Shown: positions 1 through 5,206 of the stretch, one piece after another
How the letters are laid out: each line of letters opens with the position of its first letter
Position numbering within the stretch: the stretch's first letter is position 1
NCBI GenBank assembly: GCA_964604915.1
Contig: CAZSAA010000028.1
Span: 1-8,879 of the forward strand
Origin: CAZSAA01 sp964604915
GTDB lineage: Bacteria; Patescibacteriota; Patescibacteriia; Patescibacteriales; UBA12465
Reading direction: 5' to 3'
Length of the DNA: 8,879 nt
The notes under the pieces: generated by a model
Database searches by the model: none
Told to the model about the DNA's origin: nothing
Seen by the model: only the letters and a program-made list of their open reading frames with translations
Made by a program: the position numbers and the translations under genes

Positions 1-1
1 G

Positions 2-130
2 ACAGGGGATGGATTTCTCTTCCTGGCTGCATTGGCGCTCGGTTATGCCGTCTTCGAGATGGTAAAGGCCGGATGGGGTAAACTAAAGGACGAGTCAGGG
101 CAGGAATGCTCTGACCAGAAGGTAAAATAA
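2..130 (+). CDS. C-terminal end of a membrane protein (partial)
   Basis: An open frame enters from the left edge and stops at TAA 128-130, giving 42 residues. It begins with a hydrophobic stretch of about 18 residues (FLFLAALALGYAVFEMV), followed by a charged, probably cytosolic tail (KDESGQECSDQKVK). This looks like the last transmembrane helix and tail of a longer protein that starts outside the window. The bidirectional hairpin directly after the stop supports a real gene end here. The family cannot be named from so little sequence. Confidence 0.5.
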   Translation, partial: TGDGFLFLAALALGYAVFEMVKAGWGKLKDESGQECSDQKVK

Positions 131-168
131 AAAACGAGCTGTAACTAAAGGTTGCAGCTCATTTTTTT
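131..168. terminator. Bidirectional intrinsic terminator
   Basis: The arms GAGCTGTAAC (136-145) and GTTGCAGCTC (151-160) form a 10-bp stem with one G-U pair and a 5-base loop. Seven T's follow on the plus strand (162-168), and an A tract (129-134) precedes it and gives a T tract on the minus strand. It lies between two convergent genes and can end both. Confidence 0.85.
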
Positions 169-187
169 ATACTTCATTTCTTGTTCG

Positions 188-1126
188 CTATAAGCTTAGG
201 TCGGCGCCGCCATCCTCGACGATTATCTCTTCCTTATCATTACAGGCCTTTAGCTCTTCCTTATAGGTTTTCCAGATAGCATTACGGTATTCTTTTGATA
301 TCCTGTTTATCTCCTTATTATTCTTAGTGAAAGTATCAACGCAAGCCTTTAGTCCATCTTTTTGATTGTTGCTATCCGCGTTCCCGATCACCTCCTTCTG
401 ACAGGCATTCCTTTCCTCAATGGCGACGGTGAATTTTATCTGGTAGTCAGATACTAAAGTGATCAAAGCGTCATCCTTCTTATCAATAGCCGCATTGACA
501 CAGGTAGCGTCGGTTTGACTGATAACAGAGGCTTTGGTACTGGTGGCGGTCTCTTTGCGGACGCCCCAGAGGGCGCTACCTATCTGCCGTATCTTGTCGA
601 ATAGATTTACCTGGTCGGGGGAAGCGATCTTTTCTAGACTGGAACTGGCCTTAGCGGTGGCGGCAGTACTGCTCGCCTTTCTCGTTCCCCAGAGCGAGGT
701 ACCGATTTTCTTGATGTTGTCGAATAGGCTGATCATATCCGGAGAGATAATCTTTTCCAGGTCAGAGTTGGTGTCGTCTGAAGCCGTATCCGCTTCCGCG
801 CTGGTACTGGCAATCTTGGCGCCATAGAGGGCGTTGCCGCTCTTGATTAGATTGCGGTATTGGTTGATTAGGTTGGGCGATAATATCTTTTCCAGACCTT
901 CGATGCTCACTTCGATGATATCGGCGCCAGTTTCTAGGACATCATCCTCTATCTCGTCTGTCTCCTCCTCAGCTATCGTCACCGTTTCACTGGAAGAAGT
1001 GGTCTCCGTAACGGTAGCGTTTTCCACTAGGCTGGTGGGGTCAATGGTCCCTAGGAAGGCCGCCTGGGCCGTTACTCCTTGTCCAGCGAGCAGGATGGCG
1101 AGGGCGACAAAGATAGTCTTTTTCAT
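188..1126 (-). CDS. Secreted protein with three internal repeats and a Cys-containing helical C-terminal domain
   Basis: This 312-residue protein starts with a signal peptide (MKK, hydrophobic core about residues 5-19, an AxA-type site near QAA 21-23). An acidic, Thr/Ser-rich linker runs to about residue 75. Three copies of a 28-residue unit follow at 78-105, 123-150 and 164-191, with consensus LEKIxSPDxINLFDxIKxIG and then ALWGxRK; Ser/Thr/Ala-rich linkers separate them. The C-terminal part (about 207-296) is charged, probably helical, and has four cysteines (209, 242, 262, 295). It resembles a helical domain I recall from secreted CPR proteins (pattern CVxAAxDKKDxAL ... RNAxWKTYKxxLKAC). 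The protein is therefore probably exported, possibly with disulfides. Its function is unknown. It lies 58 bases after recG with its own -10 boxes and no visible ribosome-binding site. Confidence 0.85.
   Translation of the reverse strand: MKKTIFVALAILLAGQGVTAQAAFLGTIDPTSLVENATVTETTSSSETVTIAEEETDEIEDDVLETGADIIEVSIEGLEKILSPNLINQYRNLIKSGNALYGAKIASTSAEADTASDDTNSDLEKIISPDMISLFDNIKKIGTSLWGTRKASSTAATAKASSSLEKIASPDQVNLFDKIRQIGSALWGVRKETATSTKASVISQTDATCVNAAIDKKDDALITLVSDYQIKFTVAIEERNACQKEVIGNADSNNQKDGLKACVDTFTKNNKEINRISKEYRNAIWKTYKEELKACNDKEEIIVEDGGADLSL
554..895 (-). repeat. Three in-frame 28-codon repeats inside the secreted protein
   Basis: The units lie at 812-895 (residues 78-105), 677-760 (123-150) and 554-637 (164-191), spaced 45 and 41 codons apart. 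The invariant or near-invariant positions are LEKI, SP, I/V, L/F, G, LW/LY and G. Units 2 and 3 are closest to each other (SPD, LFD, IG, LWG, RK in both); unit 1 has diverged more. This fits one older and one younger duplication. The DNA copies are related but not identical. Confidence 0.85.
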
Positions 1127-1146
1127 ATGGTTATAGTTAGAGAAAT

Positions 1147-1166
1147 ATTATAGATAAATTATATCA
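1147..1166 (-). promoter_or_regulatory. Promoter (-10 boxes) of the repeat-bearing secreted protein
   Basis: Minus-strand TATAAT at 1158-1163 is preceded by TGA, giving an extended -10 (TGATATAAT). A second TATAAT sits at 1147-1152. No good -35 is visible in the upstream end of recG. The leader would be roughly 14-25 bases and has no Shine-Dalgarno motif. Confidence 0.55.
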
Positions 1167-1184
1167 TATCGTTCGCTTTCCGGT

Positions 1185-3212
1185 CTATTCCAGGTGCAGG
1201 GGAAATTCATATAGGTCCTTGAGCTTGGCTTTTAGCTTAGGGAAACGCTTGAGGCTAGGGTCGGCGCTGATAATCTTGTACGCTGCCTCCCGGGCTTGGC
1301 GGATCATCTCGTAGTCGAAGATGGAGGCGATGCGCAGTTCGTCAAAACCACTCTGTTCCAGTCCGTGGATACGGCCATAGCCGCGCATCTCCAGGTCAAT
1401 TTCCGCCAATTTGCGGCCATCATCATATTTTTCCAGGGCTTCTAATCTATCCTTCGTCTTCTTCGACCCTATCTCCTCATCTTCGAACAGCAGGCAATAT
1501 GACTGTTTGTCGCCTCGTCCGACACGGCCGCGGAATTGGTGGAGCTGGCTGAGGCCGAAACGGCTTGCCCCTTCGATCGCCATCACGGTGGCTTCGGGGA
1601 TATCGATACCCACCTCGATAACCGAAGTGGAGACCATTATTTGTGATTTTTTCTGGGCGAAATCAGCCATCGCCTTATCTTTTTCTCTAGGTTTCATCTG
1701 GCCGTGCAGGAAGGATATCTTATAGCCGGCGAATTCGCCTTTTCCTAGGCGTTCATATTCTTCCTTGGCTGATTTGACCCCTAGCTTATCAGAAGGATCA
1801 ATGAGCGGGCAGACCACGAAGACCTGGCCGCCTTTATCCATCTGCTCCCGCATGAACTCGTATGCCTTGTTCCGTTCATCCCCTCTCACTATCTTCGTTA
1901 TTATCTTCTTCCGTCCGGGCGGCATCTGGTCGATGAGCGAGAGGTCGAGATCGCCGTAGATGGTGAGAGCTAAGGAACGGGGGATGGGCGTCGCGGTCAT
2001 AGACAGGAAATGTGGGGAGATGGAGTCTTTAGCTCGGTGCTTAGCCAACATCTCTTCGCGTTGCCCGACGCCGAAGCGATGCTGCTCGTCGACGATGACC
2101 AGCCCTAGCCTATCGAAACTCACTTTTTCTTGGATCAAGGCTTGGGTGCCGATGATAAAGTCACCGGGCGCTTCCTTGCTGGTGCGGGTGAGGATGGTGA
2201 CTGAGATATCAAAAGGGGAGAGGATCTTCTTCAAAGAGGCGGCATGTTGCTTGGCGAGAATCTCTGTAGGGGCCATTAGGGCGGCTTGGTAGCCGTTACG
2301 GATGACGTTTAGGGCCGCGATGGCTGCGACCACGGTCTTGCCGCTGCCGACGTCACCTTGGAGCAGGCGGTTCATTGGCTGGCTTTTTTTGAGATCACCG
2401 ATTATCTCCCAAGCGCTGCGGCGCTGGGCCTGGGTGAGCGGGAAGGGCAGAGAATCGACCAGGGCTTTGACGGCCTCTTCGGCAAAGGCCATGGGAATAG
2501 CTTTGAGGGTGGAAAATTCTTGTTTGATAGCCGCCATCTTGAGCTGGCGCAGGAAGAGCTCACCGAAGGCTAGGCGTTTCCGGGCTTGTTCTAGTTCGTT
2601 CTTGTCTTTGGGAAAGTGGATGTGAGTAATCGCTTCGGGCAAAGTGGGCAGTCCTAGTTCTTTCCGGATCAAATCAGGCAGCCAATCAGGCAATTTGGCG
2701 GCCAGCGGCAGGACCTGGGCGATCATGGCGCGCCATTGCTTCTGGCTGAGCGCTTCCAGGCTATGGTATATGGGGATGAGACCGCTGGTGTGCAGCTTGT
2801 CTCCGCTGGAAACTTTTTCGTATTGGGGAGAAGTCATGGCGAGTTGGCCCCAGTTTTCTTGGACCAAGCCGGCTAGGGATATCTCATCGCCGTTTTCGAT
2901 ATTCTTGGCTAGGAAGGGTTGGTTGAACCAGGTCGCCTTGATGGTGCCGGTGCCGTCGTTTACTATCGCTTCGGTAATTATCATCTTCCTTTGTCTGGCG
3001 CGGCGGTTGCTGATTATTTCGACGGTGCCGGTGATATTGGCCGTTTCGCCTGGCTGGAGCGAGGCGATGTCCCGCTGCACGTAGTTCTCATAGCGGAAAG
3101 GAGTATAGAAAAGGAGCGAGGCGATGTCTGTGATGCCTAGCCGTTTGAGCTTGGTCAGTTTGGCCGCCCCGACCTGCTTTAGTTCGGACAGGGGTGATTT
3201 GAGTGTTATCAT
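1185..3212 (-). CDS. recG: ATP-dependent DNA helicase RecG
   Basis: This 675-residue protein is full length for RecG (E. coli about 693). RecG is a superfamily 2 double-strand DNA translocase that reverses stalled forks and processes branched intermediates. In order: an N-terminal helical part, an OB-fold wedge domain (about 50-135), helicase domain 1 with Walker A GDVGSGKT (286-293), DEQH (375-378) and TATP (406-409), helicase domain 2 with STSVIEVGIDIPEAT (528-542) and motif VI QFRGRVGRG (559-567), and a C-terminal region with RGYGRIHGLEQSG (610-622). In the usual RecG signature that last block is close to RGPGxxxGxxQSG, so the Pro is replaced by Tyr here. The start at 3212 fits a promoter placed so that transcription begins at or next to the ATG. 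No Shine-Dalgarno motif is present. The next gene downstream follows after 58 bases. Confidence 0.97.
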   Translation of the reverse strand: MITLKSPLSELKQVGAAKLTKLKRLGITDIASLLFYTPFRYENYVQRDIASLQPGETANITGTVEIISNRRARQRKMIITEAIVNDGTGTIKATWFNQPFLAKNIENGDEISLAGLVQENWGQLAMTSPQYEKVSSGDKLHTSGLIPIYHSLEALSQKQWRAMIAQVLPLAAKLPDWLPDLIRKELGLPTLPEAITHIHFPKDKNELEQARKRLAFGELFLRQLKMAAIKQEFSTLKAIPMAFAEEAVKALVDSLPFPLTQAQRRSAWEIIGDLKKSQPMNRLLQGDVGSGKTVVAAIAALNVIRNGYQAALMAPTEILAKQHAASLKKILSPFDISVTILTRTSKEAPGDFIIGTQALIQEKVSFDRLGLVIVDEQHRFGVGQREEMLAKHRAKDSISPHFLSMTATPIPRSLALTIYGDLDLSLIDQMPPGRKKIITKIVRGDERNKAYEFMREQMDKGGQVFVVCPLIDPSDKLGVKSAKEEYERLGKGEFAGYKISFLHGQMKPREKDKAMADFAQKKSQIMVSTSVIEVGIDIPEATVMAIEGASRFGLSQLHQFRGRVGRGDKQSYCLLFEDEEIGSKKTKDRLEALEKYDDGRKLAEIDLEMRGYGRIHGLEQSGFDELRIASIFDYEMIRQAREAAYKIISADPSLKRFPKLKAKLKDLYEFPLHLE

Positions 3213-3218
3213 ACGCCT

Positions 3219-3247
3219 ATTGTACCTTTTTTTGGGGACTTTTTGAA
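3219..3247 (-). promoter_or_regulatory. recG promoter, likely leaderless
   Basis: Minus-strand TTCAAA (3242-3247), a 17-base spacer, then TACAAT (3219-3224). Only 6 bases separate the -10 box from the recG ATG, so the normal start of transcription would be the A of the start codon. Confidence 0.6.
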
Positions 3248-3282
3248 TATGATAGCAGGAGTGAGGTTAGGGGGAGATAAAG

Positions 3283-3307
3283 AAAAAAGGGATTCATGAC
3301 GAATCCC
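3283..3307 (-). terminator. Intrinsic terminator of the minus-strand small RNA
   Basis: GGGATTC (3289-3295) and GAATCCC (3301-3307) form a perfect 7-bp stem with a 5-base loop. On the minus strand six T's follow (A's at 3283-3288). The plus-strand side has no T run, so it works on the minus strand. No protein gene ends before it, which is the main argument for a small RNA here. Confidence 0.75.
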
Positions 3308-3424
3308 TTCTTATACGTATTTCGTTTTTTGCCAATGAAGCGGTCAAGTTCTGGTTGATACCGCTTCGAATTTAAGTCCCTTTCCCATAGGCAAAATATT
3401 TTGATGTTAAATAACTAGTGAACT
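3283..3424 (-). ncRNA. Putative structured small RNA (about 140 nt), alternatively a recG leader/attenuator
   Basis: No ORF occupies this stretch, yet the minus strand has all the parts of a small RNA gene. A promoter lies at 3432-3459 and a T-tailed terminator hairpin at 3283-3307. Between them is a nested fold: TTTTGCC (3390-3396 on the plus strand as GGCAAAA) can pair with GGCAAAA (3327-3333). Inside it, a perfect 8-bp stem GAAGCGGT (3360-3367) with ACCGCTTC (3337-3344) continues through CAA/TTG after a 2-base bulge, to a 7-base loop. A purine-rich segment GGGAAAGGGA lies unpaired on the 5' side. It could also pair with the UCCCUUUU of the terminator's 3' arm, a possible antiterminator. 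I do not recognise an Rfam family; it lacks the hallmarks of tmRNA, SRP RNA and RNase P. Since recG has its own promoter, a free small RNA seems likelier than a leader. Confidence 0.5.
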
Positions 3425-3431
3425 ATATAAA

Positions 3432-3459
3432 ATTATAGCATAGACTAGAAAAGCATCAA
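3432..3459 (-). promoter_or_regulatory. Promoter of the small RNA
   Basis: Minus-strand TTGATG (3454-3459), a 16-base spacer, and TATAAT (3432-3437) preceded by TGC, i.e. an extended -10. Transcription would start near 3424-3425. A palindrome (3457-3474) overlaps the -35 and could be an operator. Confidence 0.6.
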
Positions 3460-3474
3460 TATTTACAAATATTG
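3457..3474. repeat. Perfect palindrome at the -35 of the small-RNA promoter
   Basis: CAATATTT, two bases (AC), then AAATATTG: 8-bp perfect arms. Its left end overlaps the -35 hexamer of the minus-strand promoter, the position of a repressor or activator site. It could also be an AT-rich chance palindrome. Confidence 0.5.
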
Positions 3475-3591
3475 GCAAATATGTCCATCAAGAGGGTGGC
3501 AACCGGACAGCGGGAAATTACGGATATTTTCCCTGATAGGTATCCGTGGTATAATTTATGTCTTATATAAAAATATTTAATATTAAAATAT
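3475..3591 (+). promoter_or_regulatory. Upstream region and promoter of the VOC gene, rich in inverted repeats
   Basis: The right part of the 379-base gene-free interval has no ORF. TGTCC (3482-3486) pairs with GGACA (3505-3509). ACGGATA (3520-3526) pairs with TATCCGT (3541-3547). GGGAAA (3512-3517) can alternatively pair with TTTCCC (3528-3533), which would exclude the second stem. The VOC promoter is an extended -10, TGGTATAAT (TG at 3547-3548, TATAAT at 3550-3555), with only a weak -35. The ACGGATA/TATCCGT repeat ends against this -10, as an operator would. The leader from about 3562 is AT-rich and has no Shine-Dalgarno motif. A weaker plus-strand promoter (TTGATG 3401-3406, 17 bases, TATATA 3424-3429) could transcribe all these stems as a longer leader. 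Confidence 0.5.
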
Positions 3592-4035
3592 ATGATAAAA
3601 CTCAATCCATATCTTAATTTCCTCGGCCAGACCGAAGAAGCCTTCTCTTTCTATCGTTCAGTCTTCGGTGGCGAGTTCTCGATGATCCAGCGTTTCCGGG
3701 AAGTGCCGGACTTGCCTGATCGCGACAAGATTAGTGAGGCTGATTTGGAAAAGATAATGCATATCTCTTTGCCCATTGGCAACGAAGTGCTCATGGGGAC
3801 TGACGCGATAGAGTCGCGAGGAGAGACCTTGACAGTGGGTAATAACGTCAGCCTTTCGTTGTCAGTCGATTCCCGAGAAGAGGCTGATCGCCTATTTAAC
3901 GCTCTCAAGGCGAAGGGATCGGTAGCGCTGCCGATGGGTGATATGTTCTGGGGCGCATATTTTGGTATGGTCGATGACCAGTATGGGATAAAGTGGATGA
4001 TTGGTCACCAATCAGATAGGACAAAAGAAGCGTAG
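3592..4035 (+). CDS. VOC (glyoxalase/PhnB-like) family protein
   Basis: This 147-residue protein is the usual length for the PhnB-type branch of the vicinal oxygen chelate superfamily. The N-terminus has the family opening NPYLNFLGQTEEAFSFYRSVFGGEF. The middle carries MHISLPIGNEVLMGTD (H57 in the customary position), and the C-terminus ends in FWGAYFGMVDDQYGIKWMI, where the paired beta-alpha-beta units close. VOC proteins bind small molecules, often with a metal ion; PhnB-like members rarely have a known substrate, so the reaction is unknown. It is a single-gene unit that ends 5 bases before a terminator shared with the convergent toxin gene. The start fits the family N-terminus, and no ribosome-binding site is seen. 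Confidence 0.88.
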   Translation: MIKLNPYLNFLGQTEEAFSFYRSVFGGEFSMIQRFREVPDLPDRDKISEADLEKIMHISLPIGNEVLMGTDAIESRGETLTVGNNVSLSLSVDSREEADRLFNALKAKGSVALPMGDMFWGAYFGMVDDQYGIKWMIGHQSDRTKEA

Positions 4036-4039
4036 AAGG

Positions 4040-4073
4040 AGGATAACGAAAACGGGCTGATGGGCCCGTTTTC
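4040..4073. terminator. Bidirectional terminator hairpin, left copy of a 34-base direct repeat
   Basis: GAAAACGGGC and GCCCGTTTTC form a 10-bp stem around a 6-base loop. It sits between the stops of the VOC gene (4035) and the convergent toxin gene (4076). It is identical over 34 bases to 4761-4794; flanking bases differ on both sides. Confidence 0.8.
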
Positions 4074-4075
4074 GT

Positions 4076-4348
4076 TTAGAAGATCTTCGCATGGGATCCT
4101 AGCCTTAACAGATAGATGGACCCGTTTTTCTCGGATATCTGGTAGATGAGGACTATATCCGGCTTGATATGGCAATCGAAACAATCTTCGAAATTACCTT
4201 GCAATCGGTGATTGCGGTGTTTAGTGGGCAAAGATCTTCCGGCGGCTAAGATATCGATGACGGCCGCTAATTCCAAAAGAAGCGCCTGATCATGGCGATA
4301 GGGCTTCAAATCGGTCCGGAAGTGGCGGGAATATCTTAAGGCGAACAT
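4076..4348 (-). CDS. yafQ: YafQ-type RelE-superfamily mRNA interferase toxin
   Basis: The protein has 90 residues, typical for YafQ (92 in E. coli). YafQ cleaves mRNA in the ribosomal A site. The family signature is clear: HRNHRLQG (44-51), CFDCHIKPDIVLIYQI (56-71) and LRLGSHAKIF (81-90). The histidines and aspartate that match the E. coli catalytic set are present as H47, H60, D64 and H86; the Trp after the Asp is Ile here. The gene starts 2 bases after the antitoxin stop, so the pair is cotranscribed and probably translationally coupled. It ends 2 bases before a terminator hairpin. All catalytic positions are kept, so an active toxin is likely. RelE/ParE assignment is firm; YafQ is the best subfamily fit. 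Confidence 0.9.
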   Translation of the reverse strand: MFALRYSRHFRTDLKPYRHDQALLLELAAVIDILAAGRSLPTKHRNHRLQGNFEDCFDCHIKPDIVLIYQISEKNGSIYLLRLGSHAKIF

Positions 4349-4350
4349 GA

Positions 4351-4635
4351 TTAATCTGCTAGGGCACCCTTGATCAGTGAGGCGGCGTCAGGGAAGGATT
4401 TAGGGTTAGAGGCGGCGTCAGCGATAGCTTCGCGTAACTCTTGCGCGCCTTTCAGGGTCAGTCCGTGCCTGTCTCTTACTTCAAAGGGAAGGTTGTTGGC
4501 GTTGATTACTTGGCGGAAGAATAATTTTATTGCGGCACTCATGTCCAGGCCTAAGCCATCGAGAATCTTCTTCGCTTCCTTCTTGGTTTGCGCGTCGATG
4601 CGGATCTGCAACTGATCGTTATTTTTGGTAGCCAT
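4351..4635 (-). CDS. dinJ: RelB/DinJ-family antitoxin
   Basis: A 94-residue antitoxin for the toxin encoded next to it. The N-terminal ribbon-helix-helix (about residues 8-45: LQIRIDAQTKKEAKKILDGL, then GLDMSAAIKLFFRQV) binds DNA and dimerises; the C-terminal half (NLPFEVRD onward) should wrap and neutralise the toxin. An in-frame ATG at 4668 would add 11 residues, but that ATG lies inside the spacer of a near-perfect promoter, upstream of the expected transcript start near 4650. I therefore choose the ATG at 4635, which also matches the DinJ length and N-terminus. Autoregulation of the pair by the antitoxin is usual for the family. Confidence 0.9.
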   Translation of the reverse strand: MATKNNDQLQIRIDAQTKKEAKKILDGLGLDMSAAIKLFFRQVINANNLPFEVRDRHGLTLKGAQELREAIADAASNPKSFPDAASLIKGALAD

Positions 4636-4656
4636 ATGTTTGTTCGTTACGGTTAT

Positions 4657-4685
4657 ATTGTATGGCATATTAATTAAATTGTCAA
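4657..4685 (-). promoter_or_regulatory. Toxin-antitoxin operon promoter
   Basis: Minus-strand TTGACA (4680-4685), a 17-base spacer and TACAAT (4657-4662): one of the strongest sigma-70-like matches in the window. The start of transcription near 4650 leaves a leader of about 15 bases to the ATG at 4635 and rules out the upstream ATG at 4668. Confidence 0.8.
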
Positions 4686-4760
4686 TACATTGAGATGCTT
4701 GCTTAATAGTCTTATTATATAGTTTACCGGGTTAAGGGAGGATAAAGAATCGGAGTGGTC

Positions 4761-4794
4761 AGGATAACGAAAACGGGCTGATGGGCCCGTTTTC
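4761..4794. terminator. Bidirectional terminator hairpin, right copy of a 34-base direct repeat
   Basis: Same 34 bases as 4040-4073 and the same 10-bp stem. Here it terminates the minus-strand row that ends with the membrane protein at 4857. The two copies bracket the toxin-antitoxin genes and their promoter. Confidence 0.75.
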
Positions 4795-4856
4795 TTGATT
4801 TGCGTTAGATTAAATTTCCCGTATCTTGCGTCCTTGGATAGACACTTGCGGGCGCC

Positions 4857-5174
4857 CTATTTCATGATGGCCAAAGTGGCAAAGACCAGGAGCAGGAGAA
4901 CGAACAGGCTAAGGCCGGTAAAGACTAACATTTTTACCGCTTCTTTCTTCTGGCCGTCTAGGTAGAGCATCAGGGGTTTCCCTAACACCAATCCTCCGGT
5001 CAGCAGGGCGGAAAAGACGAGCAGCATCAAGACTCCTACGGGAGCGATGATTTCCTGGTCTTTTTCGCCGAACCAGCTATTGGCGCGGTTCATGAAGGAG
5101 GCGAGCAGGAGGATGTATGCTAGGACGCCTAGCGCATGCACGGCTGCTCGTTTGAAGATAGTTGAGTTTTTCAT
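4857..5174 (-). CDS. Small membrane protein with three predicted transmembrane helices
   Basis: A 105-residue protein with hydrophobic segments at about residues 11-28, 43-65 and 83-103. A charged segment (NRANSWFGEKDQE) follows the first helix and another (DGQKKEA) precedes the third. The motif GGLVLGKPLMLYLDGQKKEAV resembles a small conserved hypothetical membrane family I associate with CPR genomes; no function is known to me. It lies 32 bases after the CYTH gene and is the last gene before a terminator. An extended -10 (TGATATAAT) ends 8 bases before the ATG, so it may also be made from a leaderless transcript of its own. Confidence 0.8.
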   Translation of the reverse strand: MKNSTIFKRAAVHALGVLAYILLLASFMNRANSWFGEKDQEIIAPVGVLMLLVFSALLTGGLVLGKPLMLYLDGQKKEAVKMLVFTGLSLFVLLLLVFATLAIMK

Positions 5175-5182
5175 ATATTTAT

Positions 5183-5191
5183 ATTATATCA
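5183..5191 (-). promoter_or_regulatory. Extended -10 promoter of the three-helix membrane protein
   Basis: Minus-strand TGATATAAT (TATAAT at 5183-5188), 8 bases before the ATG at 5174. No recognisable -35. The spacing predicts a leaderless or nearly leaderless mRNA. Confidence 0.5.
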
Positions 5192-5206
5192 CCGATTATT
5201 ATGAAT

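Noticed and set aside
534..1136. Plus-strand frames at 534-827 and 834-1136 opposite the secreted protein
   Set aside because: They mirror the low-complexity repeats of the minus-strand gene, which has a signal peptide, repeats and a promoter. The antisense frames have none.
2644..3084. 146-codon plus-strand frame opposite recG
   Set aside because: It lies wholly within the antisense of recG, which is intact with all helicase motifs. The frame shows no recognisable domain and no promoter. The same holds for 1411-1725, 1960-2292 and 2302-2625.
3481..3510. Resemblance of ATCAAGAG ... GGCAACC to conserved parts of SAM-I riboswitches
   Set aside because: The two motifs are far too close together, the central helices and the GGAGGGA segment are missing, and the downstream gene is not a methionine or SAM gene. 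Chance resemblance.
4040..4794. CRISPR-like or insertion-sequence interpretation of the two 34-base repeats
   Set aside because: Only two copies occur, 721 bases apart, with genes between them and no transposase, cas gene or spacer array. The sequence is a terminator hairpin.
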